DNA of 64,000 nt from Moraxella nasibovis (GCF_029581575.1 NZ_CP089975.1:2163059-2227058); one strand, 5' to 3'; numbered from the stretch's first letter, positions 11,170 through 20,450 are shown. Program-made: numbers and translations. Notes: generated by a model from the sequence alone, not told the origin.

Positions 11170-12228
11170 ATGATAGGCACTCGTCTGCACATGGCACGCA
11201 AAGCTCAAGACCTATCCATGCAAGCATTGGCAAGCAAAGTTGGGCTAAGTGCCAATATGATAAAGAAGTACGAACACAACCAAAGTATGCCGTCATCTGA
11301 TGTGCTGCTTCGCCTTGTTCATGCACTAGATGTGGATATGGCTTTTTTGTTTCGCCCTGTGCAAGCAGAATTAAAGCAGGTGGAGTATCGCAAAAAAGCC
11401 AACACCCCTGCACTATTACTCAAAAAAATTACCATTGATGTTACCAACCAAGCTGAACGCTGGTTGCACCTAAAAGAGCTTTGGCTTAATTTCCCCATAA
11501 CTACTTATCAGTTAGATTATGACTTTTCCAAGCCCATAACAACCATGGACGACATAGAGATAATCGCCAATGAACTTCGAGATTATTGGAAACTTGGTAT
11601 CAATCCCATTCCTAACATGATTGATTTTTTGGAATCATTGGGCATTATTGTCATTATTAGTGATGTTGATAACCATGATAATAAATTTGACGGTTTGCAA
11701 GCGATGATTAATGACATTCCTATTATTGTTATCTCATCTCATTGGACAGGCGACCGACAACGTTTTACTTTGGCTCATGAATTAGGTCATTTGGTGCTAG
11801 ATAAACGCTTACCCAAAGATATGGACATAGAAAAAGCTTGCAATCGCTTTGCAGGGGCATTTCTATTGCCCAAAGAAAGTTTAATTCAAGAATGGGGAGA
11901 AAAACGCACCAAAATTACCCCCAACGAATTGAGTTTTTTAAAACATGAATATGGTATTTCAATGTCAGCCATTTTGTATCGTGTGAAAGATTTGCATATT
12001 ATTACAGATAGTTACCACAAAAACCAAAGTATTCGTTTTCGTCAAAAAGGCTGGCACAAACAAGAGCCTGATAAGCCTTATCCTAATGAAAAAACACATC
12101 TTTTTGAACAGCTTGTTTATCGAGCAATTGCCGAAGATATTATTAGTGAGTCAAAAGGGGCGGAATTATTAGGAATATCCGTTCATAAACTGGTGCAACA
12201 TCAGTATTTTGATGCATGCGGAGACTAA
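11170..12228 (+). CDS. Xre-family HTH protein fused to an ImmA/IrrE metallopeptidase
   Basis: A 352-residue two-domain protein. Residues 3-60 are an Xre/Cro helix-turn-helix (MARKAQDLSMQALASKVGLS). Residues about 125-300 are an ImmA/IrrE (COG2856) zinc peptidase domain with the HELGH motif at 203-207 and a downstream ACNRFAGAFLLP helix supplying the third ligand region. Proteins of this build sit in toxin-antitoxin and mobile-element regulons, where the peptidase cleaves a repressor or partner. The stop is two bases before the next gene, a PIN-type gene that is now frameshifted. The pair is visibly AT-richer than dnaK and creB on either side, suggesting acquisition. Confidence 0.85.
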   Translation: MIGTRLHMARKAQDLSMQALASKVGLSANMIKKYEHNQSMPSSDVLLRLVHALDVDMAFLFRPVQAELKQVEYRKKANTPALLLKKITIDVTNQAERWLHLKELWLNFPITTYQLDYDFSKPITTMDDIEIIANELRDYWKLGINPIPNMIDFLESLGIIVIISDVDNHDNKFDGLQAMINDIPIIVISSHWTGDRQRFTLAHELGHLVLDKRLPKDMDIEKACNRFAGAFLLPKESLIQEWGEKRTKITPNELSFLKHEYGISMSAILYRVKDLHIITDSYHKNQSIRFRQKGWHKQEPDKPYPNEKTHLFEQLVYRAIAEDIISESKGAELLGISVHKLVQHQYFDACGD

Positions 12229-12230
12229 TA

Positions 12231-12751
12231 ATGCAACAAATGCTTATTAGTGATGCCAATATTTTGATTGATTTGGAATGCTGTCAATTGATAGAGTCAA
12301 TGTTTGAATTACCCTATCGATTTTGTACACCTGATATATTATTTGACAGAGAACTCAAAAACCAACATTCTCACTTACTTATAATGGGACTGCAAGTATT
12401 GAGTCTAAATTCTGATTCTATGACCTATGTGTTTGGATTGCAAGCCACTTACCAAAAACCAGTTTGCATGATTTAATGGCACTATCTTTGGCAAAACAAG
12501 AGAGCTGTCCCTTATTAACAGGTGATAAAGCATTGCGTGAAGCGTCTCAAAAAGAAGCAATCGTAATTCATGGCACTATTTGGGTGCTAGAACAACTTGT
12601 TATTCATCAAAAGGTAACATTACAGTCCGCCTTAAATGCTCTTACAACAATGCAAACCCATGGTAGGCGACTGCCTTTTGATATGGCAAAAGAAAGATTA
12701 TTGTCATTACCAGTTTGGGATAATCATGAATCACCAAACCACCCCAAGTAA
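12231..12751 (+). pseudogene. PIN-domain (DUF3368/DUF4411-like) toxin gene, frameshifted
   Basis: Two overlapping frames together read as one PIN-type nuclease. The first (12231-12476) gives MLISDANILIDLE with the first acidic residue of the fold; the second (from about 12455) gives SLHDLMALSLAK, LLTGDKALREAS and the rest of the fold. They join within a five-A run at 12454-12458: adding one A restores a single frame reading TYQKTSLHDLMAL. The ATG at 12231 has GGAG seven bases before it. With the Xre-ImmA protein it makes a known accessory pairing, now probably without an active nuclease. A sequencing indel cannot be excluded. Confidence 0.75.
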
Positions 12752-12891
12752 TTTAACTTAGAAAAGTTCACGCACTAGCGCATCCTGTCATCCACAACAC
12801 TTTTATGAAAAATCCATGAAAAACCTCCATACCCCACAAAAACCCACAATTTTGGCGTATAATGATGGCAACTCAACATCCATGCCACACC

Positions 12892-13614
12892 ATGCACATT
12901 CTCATTATCGAAGACGACCCTGCCATTGCCACAACCTTGCGTTTTGCCTTAGAGCGTGAAGGCTATACCGTGTCATGGGCGGACACGGTTGCCAAAGGTT
13001 TTGAGCTATTAAACCAAGCCAATGAACTCTCCGCCCTTGTGCTAGATGTGGGTTTGCCCGATGGTACGGGCTTTGAGTTTTGTCAAAAAGTGCGAGCAGG
13101 CGACAAACATGCCTTTGTGCCAATCCTATTTTTGACCGCCAAAAGTGATGAAATTGACCGCATTTTGGGTTTGGAGCTGGGGGCGGACGACTACATCGCC
13201 AAGCCATTTAGCCCCCGAGAGCTGATAGCACGGCTAAAAGCGATATGGCGTAGAGAAAACATCTTTACCCAAAAATCGGATAAAGCCGATAAATCAGACC
13301 CTGCCCACACCGACTTTACCAAAACCACAGGCAGACACACTTGGCATTATCAAGCCTGTGATTATTCACTTTTTCTAAATAATCACGCCTTGACCTTATC
13401 AAAAACCGAGCTTGGTATCATGCTCACCCTACTTGCCAACCCCACGCACATTTTGTCCCGTGAGCAGATTTTGGCAAGTATCTCCGACCACCCCGAACAC
13501 CGCCTATCACGCACTATTGACAGTCATATCAAGACCCTACGCCAAAAGCTGTCGACAGTGTGTGATGATGAGCTGATTGTAACCCATCGGGGCTTGGGAT
13601 ACAGCCTGTGCTAA
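12892..13614 (+). CDS. creB: response regulator of the CreB/OmpR family
   Basis: DNA-binding response regulator of 240 residues: receiver domain 1-120 with acidic pair EDD (7-9), phosphoacceptor Asp52 (VLDVGLPDG) and Lys in AKPFSP, then a winged-helix output domain (about 145-238) with TIDSHIKTLRQKL. The next gene overlaps it and encodes the kinase, and creD follows, so this is CreB-like rather than another OmpR protein. The ATG at 12892 gives the family N-terminus MHILIIEDD. TATAAT at 12858-12863 is a likely -10. Confidence 0.85.
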   Translation: MHILIIEDDPAIATTLRFALEREGYTVSWADTVAKGFELLNQANELSALVLDVGLPDGTGFEFCQKVRAGDKHAFVPILFLTAKSDEIDRILGLELGADDYIAKPFSPRELIARLKAIWRRENIFTQKSDKADKSDPAHTDFTKTTGRHTWHYQACDYSLFLNNHALTLSKTELGIMLTLLANPTHILSREQILASISDHPEHRLSRTIDSHIKTLRQKLSTVCDDELIVTHRGLGYSLC

Positions 13615-15062
13615 ATTTTCATCATCTACTTGACCGCATTTTTAAAAAACGCCTAAGTTTTAGTATTTTTGTGCGGATATGGCTGACCTTTGCCTTGATT
13701 ACCCTGTTGTCATCGTCCCTTGCCCTATATTATGTCCAAAAAACAGTGCGACCGTCCGCCAAACGGGTGGTAGAAGACAGCCTTGTGGATACATCAGTGC
13801 TACTGTCGCATTTTGTGGCAGATGACGTGGCAGATTTATCAAAAGATGAATTAAATCAAACGCTTAACGCCAAATTATCCCGCGCCTTTACCAACCCTGA
13901 TGAACCGCTTTGGTATCATCAAAAATCCAAAAGCACCTACCACATCTACATCACGGACAGCACAGGCGTGGTCATCTATGACAGTCGTGGGGCGAGCGTG
14001 GGGGCGGATTTTAGCCGTTGGAATGACGTGTATCTGACCTTGCATGGCAAATACGGGGCAAGAAGCACTGACATCGGCGGGCATTCGGTCATGTATGTGG
14101 CAAGCCCGATTGTCTCGGACGGGCGGATAATCGGTGTGGCATCCGTTGGCAAGCCCACCCAAACGCTCATTCCTTATATCAACAAAAGCACCGATGAAAT
14201 TATTAAGATTATCTTATCAATTATGGCAATCACGCTTGCCACCGCCACGCTCATGGCATGGTGGTTAAGACGTAGCATAGACAGCGTAAACCGCTACACC
14301 AAAGGGCTTGCCAGTACCGCTCCGCCCCATTTTTATCTAGGGCGAGAGCTGAACGAACTCATGGCAAGCATTCACGCCATGAAAGACACCATAGAAAACA
14401 AAGCGTACGTGAGCGAGTACGTCCACACGCTCACGCATGAGCTAAAATCGCCCCTAACCGCCATTCGTGCCAGTAGCGAGATTTTGACGGACGAGCTGAG
14501 TCTTGCCGAGCGTGAGCAGTTTACGGGCATTATCCTATCGCAAACGGACAAATTGACCGCCTTGGTGGACAAACTTTTGACCCTTGCCAAGATTGAACAG
14601 CCCACCTTTAAACTTACCATGAGCGATGTTGATTTGGATGCACTCATTCAAACCTGCCTAAATCAGCAGTCGGCAACCCTAAAACAGCTTGGCAGAACCG
14701 TGCAATTTGACAAAAGCGGTATTCATATCCGTGCCGATGAATTTTGGCTGACCCAAGCGGTGCAAAATGTCATTGACAACGCCATTTATTATGGCAAAAA
14801 CACAATAGCCATTCATATAACCCAAACCGAGACGGATACGTTTATCCATATCAAAAATGACAGCGACACGCTGGACGACTTTATCATCAAGCGAGCCTTT
14901 GAGCGGTATTTTAGCATAGGCAAATCCGCCCAGCAAAAAAGCACGGGGCTTGGGCTGACGCTGGTCAGACAAGTGGTGGAATTGCACGGTGGGACGGTAA
15001 GTCTTACCCAAGATAATGAAGGGGTGGTGAGTGTGGTGATGAGATTGCCGAAATTTTTATAA
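13608..15062 (+). CDS. creC: sensor histidine kinase of the CreC family
   Basis: Membrane sensor kinase of 484 residues. Transmembrane segments at about 20-43 and 200-220 enclose a periplasmic sensor region of roughly 155 residues. HAMP-like linker, then the phospho-accepting His277 in HELKSPLTAIRASSE, and an ATPase domain with NVIDNAIYYG and GLGLTLVRQVVELHGG. The GTG start at 13608 overlaps the creB stop by seven bases. With creB and creD it forms a CreBCD-type cell-envelope or beta-lactam-responsive set. Confidence 0.87.
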   Translation: MLNFHHLLDRIFKKRLSFSIFVRIWLTFALITLLSSSLALYYVQKTVRPSAKRVVEDSLVDTSVLLSHFVADDVADLSKDELNQTLNAKLSRAFTNPDEPLWYHQKSKSTYHIYITDSTGVVIYDSRGASVGADFSRWNDVYLTLHGKYGARSTDIGGHSVMYVASPIVSDGRIIGVASVGKPTQTLIPYINKSTDEIIKIILSIMAITLATATLMAWWLRRSIDSVNRYTKGLASTAPPHFYLGRELNELMASIHAMKDTIENKAYVSEYVHTLTHELKSPLTAIRASSEILTDELSLAEREQFTGIILSQTDKLTALVDKLLTLAKIEQPTFKLTMSDVDLDALIQTCLNQQSATLKQLGRTVQFDKSGIHIRADEFWLTQAVQNVIDNAIYYGKNTIAIHITQTETDTFIHIKNDSDTLDDFIIKRAFERYFSIGKSAQQKSTGLGLTLVRQVVELHGGTVSLTQDNEGVVSVVMRLPKFL

Positions 15063-15134
15063 GATGGCTTTGGGCTGTTTTTATTAACAAGATATTTTTG
15101 ATATATCAACCGAACTCAAAGTTTACCACAGGCG

Positions 15135-15197
15135 TGTAGGGGCAAATTACTATTTGCCCTATTGATTTCATTGGGCGAAAAATGTTTCATCCCTACA
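15135..15197. repeat. 63-bp structured repeat, copy 1
   Basis: Runs from TGTAGGGGCAAATTACTATT to CATCCCTACA. The ends GTAGGGG and CCCTAC are inverted, and an inner GGGCAAAT/ATTTGCCC hairpin lies near the left end. Copy 2 at 17039-17101 differs at only a few positions. The two copies bracket creD and the small gene after it. Confidence 0.85.
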
Positions 15198-15340
15198 TGA
15201 TATGGCAAATTTTGTATCATTTTTAAAGCTTTGCGTGTATAAACCCCATTTTTCACAAACTTTCCATAATTTTGCCCCATTTTTCCATCATTTTTGCACA
15301 GACGATTTTTATAATGACTTCATGTTTTTAGGAGTTCATT

Positions 15341-16843
15341 ATGCAAAAAATCGGTACAAAATTATCACTCATCGGGGCGGTGTGCCTTGTGTTTTTTGTC
15401 GGACTGATGTTCGTGAGCGGACTTGTGAGCGAGCGACAGTCTTATCACGATGAGGTAATCAGCGAGATTAAGTCGTCCCATGTGTCATCGCAAATCCTAG
15501 CCACGCCCTTTTTGGTCGCAGGACATGGCGATGAGACGCACTACATTTTCCCCACCAAAAGCGACATTAAGGCGACAAGCAATGTGCGAGATGACGAGTA
15601 CAAACGGGGCATTTATCGGGCGATAAGCTATGGCACAAAAGTTGTCGTTCAGCAGAGTTTTGATGCCCATGCCACCGCCCACAGCTTACACATTGATAAG
15701 CCTGCCCAAACGGTATCTCCCGACACCCAAACGCAAAACGAACAGGCTCAAAATCAGCAAACCCAAAACGAGCAAGCCCAATCCACCCCAAGCGAGCAAG
15801 TCGCCACCCAAAACCCCCAAACCACCCAAGCGACACCCACGCCTACCACACCTACCGAATCCGTCCACATTCCCCAACCGCTAAGACTTATCATTGCCCT
15901 AAGTGATTTACGGGGTGTCATGCCAACGAATGTAACCGTCAATGGCAAAAGCTATCCTGCCACCTTTGGCACAGACAACGCCCTACCGCATTTGGAAGTG
16001 GCTTTGCCCATGACCTTGGATGACTTTATGAAAGACGACTTTATGAAAGATGATTTTACGGGCAGTGGGGAGCTTAATGTGCAGTTTGAGCTTGATGTGT
16101 CGGGCATTGGCAGTTTTGGCGTGTTACCGCTTGGCGAGATGAACACCGTTACCCTAAACAGCAACTGGCAAAATCCCAAATTCCACGGGCAAGCTCTACC
16201 CACGCACAAATCGCTCACCGACAACGGCTTTGGGGCGACATGGCAAGCCCATGTGCTAGGCGTGCAAAATCAAAAACTTATCATGGAGCTATCACGGGGC
16301 ATCATGGGCGATTTTGACCAACACACGCACCACGCTCTGATGACCGATTTTATCCACACCAACGACACCTACACCAAGACCGACCGCAGCATCAAATACG
16401 CCCTGCTCATTATTATGGTGTCGTTTGGGACGTTCTTTTTATTTGAAGTCATCAAAGGGCGTGCGATACACCCCATACAATACCTGCTCGTTGGCAGTGC
16501 TTTACTGGTGTTTTATTTCCTTTTATTATCGCTTGCCGAGCAGATCGCCTTTGGCCATGCTTATGCCATTGCCAGCATCGCTTGCGTGGGCTTGATTGGT
16601 TATTATGCCTGTTATATGCTCGGCTCGGTGCTAGGCGGCGTTGGCTTTTCTTTGGTGCTTGGGCTGCTGTACGGGACATTTTATATCCTGTTGTCAGCCA
16701 GTGGGCTAAACCTGCTCTTAGGCTCGGCGTTTTGCTTTGTCTGTATCGCCATTGCGATGGTCGCCACTCGCCACATTGATTGGTATGCGCTTGCAGAAAG
16801 CCATAAAACAGCACGACCAGCACAAGGAGATAATGATGTTTAA
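15341..16843 (+). CDS. creD: inner-membrane protein CreD, with low-complexity insertion
   Basis: CreD-family membrane protein, induced by CreBC and linked to envelope stability and beta-lactam tolerance. 500 residues against about 450 in E. coli. One transmembrane segment at 10-31, a large periplasmic region, then a bundle of membrane helices from about 352 to 480. Two oddities: a Gln/Thr/Pro/Asn-rich stretch at residues 121-175 in which TQNEQAQ recurs, and a tandem DDFMK repeat at about 228-240 caused by a 15-bp DNA duplication at 16019-16060. AGGAG precedes the ATG by six bases. Confidence 0.87.
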   Translation: MQKIGTKLSLIGAVCLVFFVGLMFVSGLVSERQSYHDEVISEIKSSHVSSQILATPFLVAGHGDETHYIFPTKSDIKATSNVRDDEYKRGIYRAISYGTKVVVQQSFDAHATAHSLHIDKPAQTVSPDTQTQNEQAQNQQTQNEQAQSTPSEQVATQNPQTTQATPTPTTPTESVHIPQPLRLIIALSDLRGVMPTNVTVNGKSYPATFGTDNALPHLEVALPMTLDDFMKDDFMKDDFTGSGELNVQFELDVSGIGSFGVLPLGEMNTVTLNSNWQNPKFHGQALPTHKSLTDNGFGATWQAHVLGVQNQKLIMELSRGIMGDFDQHTHHALMTDFIHTNDTYTKTDRSIKYALLIIMVSFGTFFLFEVIKGRAIHPIQYLLVGSALLVFYFLLLSLAEQIAFGHAYAIASIACVGLIGYYACYMLGSVLGGVGFSLVLGLLYGTFYILLSASGLNLLLGSAFCFVCIAIAMVATRHIDWYALAESHKTARPAQGDNDV

Positions 16844-16991
16844 TCCAGCCATCTTATTAGGCAAGCCTAAATCTGCCATACTGGCGTTATTTGATGACTG
16901 TATTGAGTTTGGTTATTGGCTGTATGTGCCGACCTTGGGCGTGGTGCTAAGTTTTGATAAGCAAATATGTGCTAGCATCGGTCGGTTATAG
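16836..16991 (+). CDS. small hypothetical protein after creD
   Basis: A 51-residue frame with mixed hydrophobic sequence (FDDCIEFGYWLYVPTLGVVLSF), perhaps one membrane-associated helix; unrecognised. It overlaps the creD stop in another frame. AAGGAG at 16824-16829 is well placed for the second of two adjacent ATGs (16836), which is the main support. Confidence 0.45.
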   Translation: MFNPAILLGKPKSAILALFDDCIEFGYWLYVPTLGVVLSFDKQICASIGRL

Positions 16992-17038
16992 TCTGCAAAT
17001 CTTAATATACCTAACGAACCTAAAATTTGATACGGCAT

Positions 17039-17101
17039 TGTAGGGGCAAATTACCATTTGCCCTATTGATTTTATTGGGCGAAAAATGTTTCACCCCTAC
17101 A
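17039..17101. repeat. 63-bp structured repeat, copy 2
   Basis: Near-identical to 15135-15197 and in the same orientation. Its ends TGTAGGGGC and CACCCCTACA pair better than those of copy 1, with the inner GGGCAAAT/ATTTGCCC hairpin also kept. Confidence 0.85.
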
Positions 17102-17141
17102 ATTCGTAGCAACAATGAAGTTTATTGGTTATAAATCACGC

Positions 17142-17176
17142 ATCAGCCCCTTACAAAAAAGGGACTGATTTTTTTG
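17142..17176 (+). terminator. hairpin with T-run upstream of nqrM
   Basis: ATCAGCCCCTT and AAGGGACTGAT form an 11-bp stem, followed by seven Ts. It would end transcripts from creD and the small gene before nqrM. Confidence 0.75.
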
Positions 17177-17223
17177 TCAAAATTTTTTATAATAACTCAT
17201 GTCTTTTTATTTTGGAAAAAACA

Positions 17224-17490
17224 ATGAGCGATTTTGCAGCACAGTTTCTCCCCATCTTTTTTGTAACACTTGGCGTATTCATCCTATTTTTCTTATTCAT
17301 GGGCGTGGGCTACATGGTAAAAAAACAACCACTCAAAGGCTCATGTGGCGGCGTTGCCAATCTGATGGGCGATGAGTTTTGCCAATTTTGTGGCAATGAC
17401 CCCAATAAATGCGAAACCCTAACCGAAGACGACAAAAAAGCCATGCTCGCTAACAAAGCAACATTGGATAAAATTGCCAAAAAAGCTTGA
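17224..17490 (+). CDS. nqrM: NqrM-family (DUF539) maturation factor of Na+-NQR
   Basis: Small membrane protein of 88 residues needed for iron delivery to the Cys-bound iron site of Na+-translocating NADH:quinone reductase. One transmembrane helix at about 8-28, then the conserved KGSCGGVANL segment and three more Cys in CQFCGNDPNKC: the four-Cys pattern of the family. In most genomes nqrM follows nqrF and apbE; here no nqr gene is adjacent. ATG at 17224; the longer upstream frame carries no family sequence. Confidence 0.82.
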   Translation: MSDFAAQFLPIFFVTLGVFILFFLFMGVGYMVKKQPLKGSCGGVANLMGDEFCQFCGNDPNKCETLTEDDKKAMLANKATLDKIAKKA

Positions 17491-17505
17491 TGGTAATGCT
17501 TTTCA

Positions 17506-17521
17506 TGTTTCACATGGAACA
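17506..17521. other. parS-like site
   Basis: TGTTTCACATGGAACA differs at one base from the ParB-binding consensus TGTTYCACGTGRAACA. It lies in the nqrM-rlmB gap. Confidence 0.55.
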
Positions 17522-17554
17522 CTTAATCAAAATTTTAATCAAAAATTTTAATCA

Positions 17555-17582
17555 AAAGCCCCGCCAAAAAAAGCGGGGTTTG
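17555..17582. terminator. terminator between nqrM and rlmB
   Basis: AGCCCCGC and GCGGGGTT flank an A-rich loop. A-run on one side and T-run on the other; it lies between convergent genes and can serve both. Confidence 0.85.
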
Positions 17583-17642
17583 ATATTTGGTGGGGCTTAA
17601 ATGGGTTTTATCAGGCGGAAAGCGATGTTAATGGCGGCAAGT

Positions 17643-18491
17643 CTAGCCCTTAGCTCGCTGTCTTGCCACTTCGTACAATGCCATGCCTGTGGCGACGCTG
17701 ACATTGAGGCTTTGTGGGCGGTCTGGATTATTTGCCATCGGAATATACACCAAAGTATCGCAATGCTCTTGGGTAAGCCTACGCATGCCATCGCCTTCTG
17801 ACCCCATGATGATGGCGACTTTTCCACCAAAATCGCAGTCGTACAAGGGCTTTGCCGTCTCGTCCAATGCCGTCCCAAAGACGAACACGCCTGCTTTTTT
17901 GAGCTTTTCAAGACTGCGTGCCAAATTAGTAACCGCAATCACAGGAATCACTTCTGCCGCACCGACCGAGACTTTGGCGACCGTTGGCGTGATGGACACG
18001 CTTTGGTGCTTAGGAATGATGACCGCATCCACGCCCATCGCACTTGCCGAACGCAGACACGCCCCCAGATTGTGTGCGTCTGTGATTTGATCCAGCACCA
18101 AAAACAGTACATCCGCCTTGTCCGACAGACGCTCAAGCTCGCCATCATCGTACATCTGCGGTAAGCGTGCCGCCACGACCACGCCTTGATGTTGATGGCT
18201 GTCGCACAGCTCAGCCAGCCTGTCTTTATGAGTCATTTGCACGCTCACGCCATGATTTTTGGCAAGGGCGATGATCTCATCGTGCGTGTGGCTGACACCG
18301 CCATCATCTCTGATCTGCACAAACAAAGTCAGTGCATCTTGTGGACGGTGCTTTAATAAAGCCATCACCGCATGAACGCCATAAAAATGTGGCGTGCGTG
18401 GCTTGGTAGGCTTGGCAGAGTGAGCTTTGGCGGGTTTGCCTTTTTTGTCCGAAAATTTATCGCTTGGGCGGTGTTTTTGTGGTTTTGACAT
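17643..18491 (-). CDS. rlmB: 23S rRNA 2'-O-methyltransferase, RlmB/TrmH (SPOUT) family
   Basis: Methylates the ribose of a guanosine in 23S rRNA (G2251 in E. coli). 282 residues: a Lys-rich N-terminal tail (1-30), an RNA-binding substrate domain beginning HFYGVHAV, and the SPOUT domain with the three family motifs: DQITDAHNLGACLRSA, IIMGSEGDGM and MANNPDRPQSLNVSVA. Its length and N-terminal domain indicate RlmB rather than TrmH. Confidence 0.92.
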   Translation of the reverse strand: MSKPQKHRPSDKFSDKKGKPAKAHSAKPTKPRTPHFYGVHAVMALLKHRPQDALTLFVQIRDDGGVSHTHDEIIALAKNHGVSVQMTHKDRLAELCDSHQHQGVVVAARLPQMYDDGELERLSDKADVLFLVLDQITDAHNLGACLRSASAMGVDAVIIPKHQSVSITPTVAKVSVGAAEVIPVIAVTNLARSLEKLKKAGVFVFGTALDETAKPLYDCDFGGKVAIIMGSEGDGMRRLTQEHCDTLVYIPMANNPDRPQSLNVSVATGMALYEVARQRAKG

Positions 18492-18707
18492 GGCATGAAG
18501 TTCATAAAAAAATTTTCGCTATTGTGGCAAATTTACGCACAATTGTCAAAAACTTGCGATGCGACGGCTGTTTTTAAGTTGAGTTGGTGCAGAATTTCAT
18601 CCAGACACTTTTTATCAAAAATTTTGCCCCCATAAAGGCAGAGAAATTGCCAAATTGATATAAATTGATTATCATAGTCTGTTGCCTTTTTATGGAAAAA
18701 ACCCGTC

Positions 18708-20450
18708 ATGCTGGTCTCGTTAAGCCTAACTAACCTTGCCCTTGTTGAAGAAAAAGAAGTGAATTTTGATGCCAGATTTAATGTCATCACAGGGGAAACT
18801 GGTGCAGGTAAGTCATTGATTTTAGACGCATTATCCCTATGTGCTGGCGAGCGTGCCGACAGCGGTATCGTGCGTCATGGCTGTGATGAGGCCACGGTTT
18901 TTGGCGAGTTTGACATCACAGGCAATGACGAAATCACTGCATGGTTTGCCGAGCATGAGCGAGAATTGGAAGAAGACACTTTGCTCATTCGCCGAAAAAT
19001 CAGCTCACAAGGTCGCTCAAAGTCATGGATCAACGGCGTGCCAGCGAGCATCAGCGAGTTAAAATCACTCGGGCAAATTTTGGTCAATATCCACTCACAG
19101 CACGCAGGGCTTGAGCTGTTAAAGCCACAATTTGTGGTGGATTGGCTGGACAAAATTGGCAAACTTACCCCCCTAAAAGTTGCCACCAAAGACGCTTATC
19201 ACGCTTGGCAAACCATCAAAAAACAAGCCGATGAAGCCAAAAGTCAGTCGGTGCAGCGAGCCGACCGCATGGCACTGTTGTCCGCCAAGCTTGCCGACAT
19301 TGAGCCGTTGTTGTCGGTGAATTTTGAAGAAATTGAAAGTGAATATGACGAATTGTCCAACCTAGAAGAGCTGATGGGACAAGCGGTAACGGCGGTGAAT
19401 TTTTTGGACAGTGATGGCGATGAGCCAAGCGCAGCCAGCCTTTTGGGGCGTGCCATGCGTATTTGCGATCATAATGCCGACAAGAGCAAAGTGTTTGGCG
19501 AATGCAGTCAGCTACTGGCACTCGCCCAAGAACAAATCATGGACGCCACCGCCAAACTTGCCGACTATGCCGAGCAGTCTTTGCCAGATGAAGAGCGTCT
19601 GCACGAGCTTAATAGCCTGCTGAGTCTGGCTCATCGCTTGTCTAGCAAATATCACACGCCGACCAGCGAGCTGATTGGCGATGCTGACGACTGGCAAAAA
19701 GAGCTGGACAGACTGGGGGCGCTGCCCGATAATGACACGCTAGACGCCAAAGTCCAAGAAGCCTACGAGCAGTATCTGGCGGCAGCGGACGCACTGGATC
19801 AGGCTCGTATCAGCATCGCTCCAGACATCTGCGAGCAATTAGAAGCACGCCTACTACCCCTTGCATTGCCAAATGCTCGCTGTGAATTTGCCTTTAATGC
19901 CAAAGAAGTCAGTCAGTACAACGCTCACGGCAAGTACGACATCGCCCTGCTGTTTAGTGCCAATGTCGGCATGCCCCTACAACAGCTACACAAAGTAGCG
20001 TCAGGTGGTGAGCTGTCTAGGATTGCTCTGGTCATGCAAGTCATGGCGGCAGGCGATGGCAAAGGCAGTCGTCCGACATTGGTATTTGACGAAGTGGATG
20101 TCGGCATCAGTGGCGGCACAGCGCAAGTAGTGGGCGAGCTACTTCGCAGTCTGGGCAAGCACCAGCAGCTGCTCGCCATCACGCACCAAGCCCAAGTCGC
20201 CGCCGCTGCCCATCGCCACATTTTGGTGCATAAAGATCATGGCGAGCAGACCACCAGTGACATCAGCACCATCACAGGCGAGGCGCAGATCAATGAGCTT
20301 GCCAGAATGTCAGGCGGGGTCAATATCACAGAAGCAACCCGAGCCCATGTCAAAAGCCTGCTTGCCGACATCGCCCACGCCGACCAAATCGGCGCCAGCC
20401 CTGATGCTCTGGCGCACTTAGACAGCATGGATGCGCCCGCCATCGACTGA
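18708..20450 (+). CDS. recN: DNA repair protein RecN
   Basis: SMC-like ATPase acting on double-strand breaks. 580 residues: Walker A GETGAGKS near 28-35, long coiled-coil regions through the middle, and the C-terminal half-ATPase with the LSRIAL signature segment and Walker B LVFDEVDVGISG. ATG at 18708 starts MLVSLSLTNLALV, the usual N-terminus. Confidence 0.95.
   Translation: MLVSLSLTNLALVEEKEVNFDARFNVITGETGAGKSLILDALSLCAGERADSGIVRHGCDEATVFGEFDITGNDEITAWFAEHERELEEDTLLIRRKISSQGRSKSWINGVPASISELKSLGQILVNIHSQHAGLELLKPQFVVDWLDKIGKLTPLKVATKDAYHAWQTIKKQADEAKSQSVQRADRMALLSAKLADIEPLLSVNFEEIESEYDELSNLEELMGQAVTAVNFLDSDGDEPSAASLLGRAMRICDHNADKSKVFGECSQLLALAQEQIMDATAKLADYAEQSLPDEERLHELNSLLSLAHRLSSKYHTPTSELIGDADDWQKELDRLGALPDNDTLDAKVQEAYEQYLAAADALDQARISIAPDICEQLEARLLPLALPNARCEFAFNAKEVSQYNAHGKYDIALLFSANVGMPLQQLHKVASGGELSRIALVMQVMAAGDGKGSRPTLVFDEVDVGISGGTAQVVGELLRSLGKHQQLLAITHQAQVAAAAHRHILVHKDHGEQTTSDISTITGEAQINELARMSGGVNITEATRAHVKSLLADIAHADQIGASPDALAHLDSMDAPAID

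Noticed and set aside
12450..12476. programmed -1 frameshift in the PIN gene
   Set aside because: The run CCAAAAACC is not a proper slippery heptamer in this frame and no downstream stimulator hairpin was seen; decay is simpler.
15250..15270. CreB box (TTCACA-N6-TTCACA) before creD
   Set aside because: One TTCACA is present at 15252, but the base six positions on reads CCATAA; a single half is not enough.
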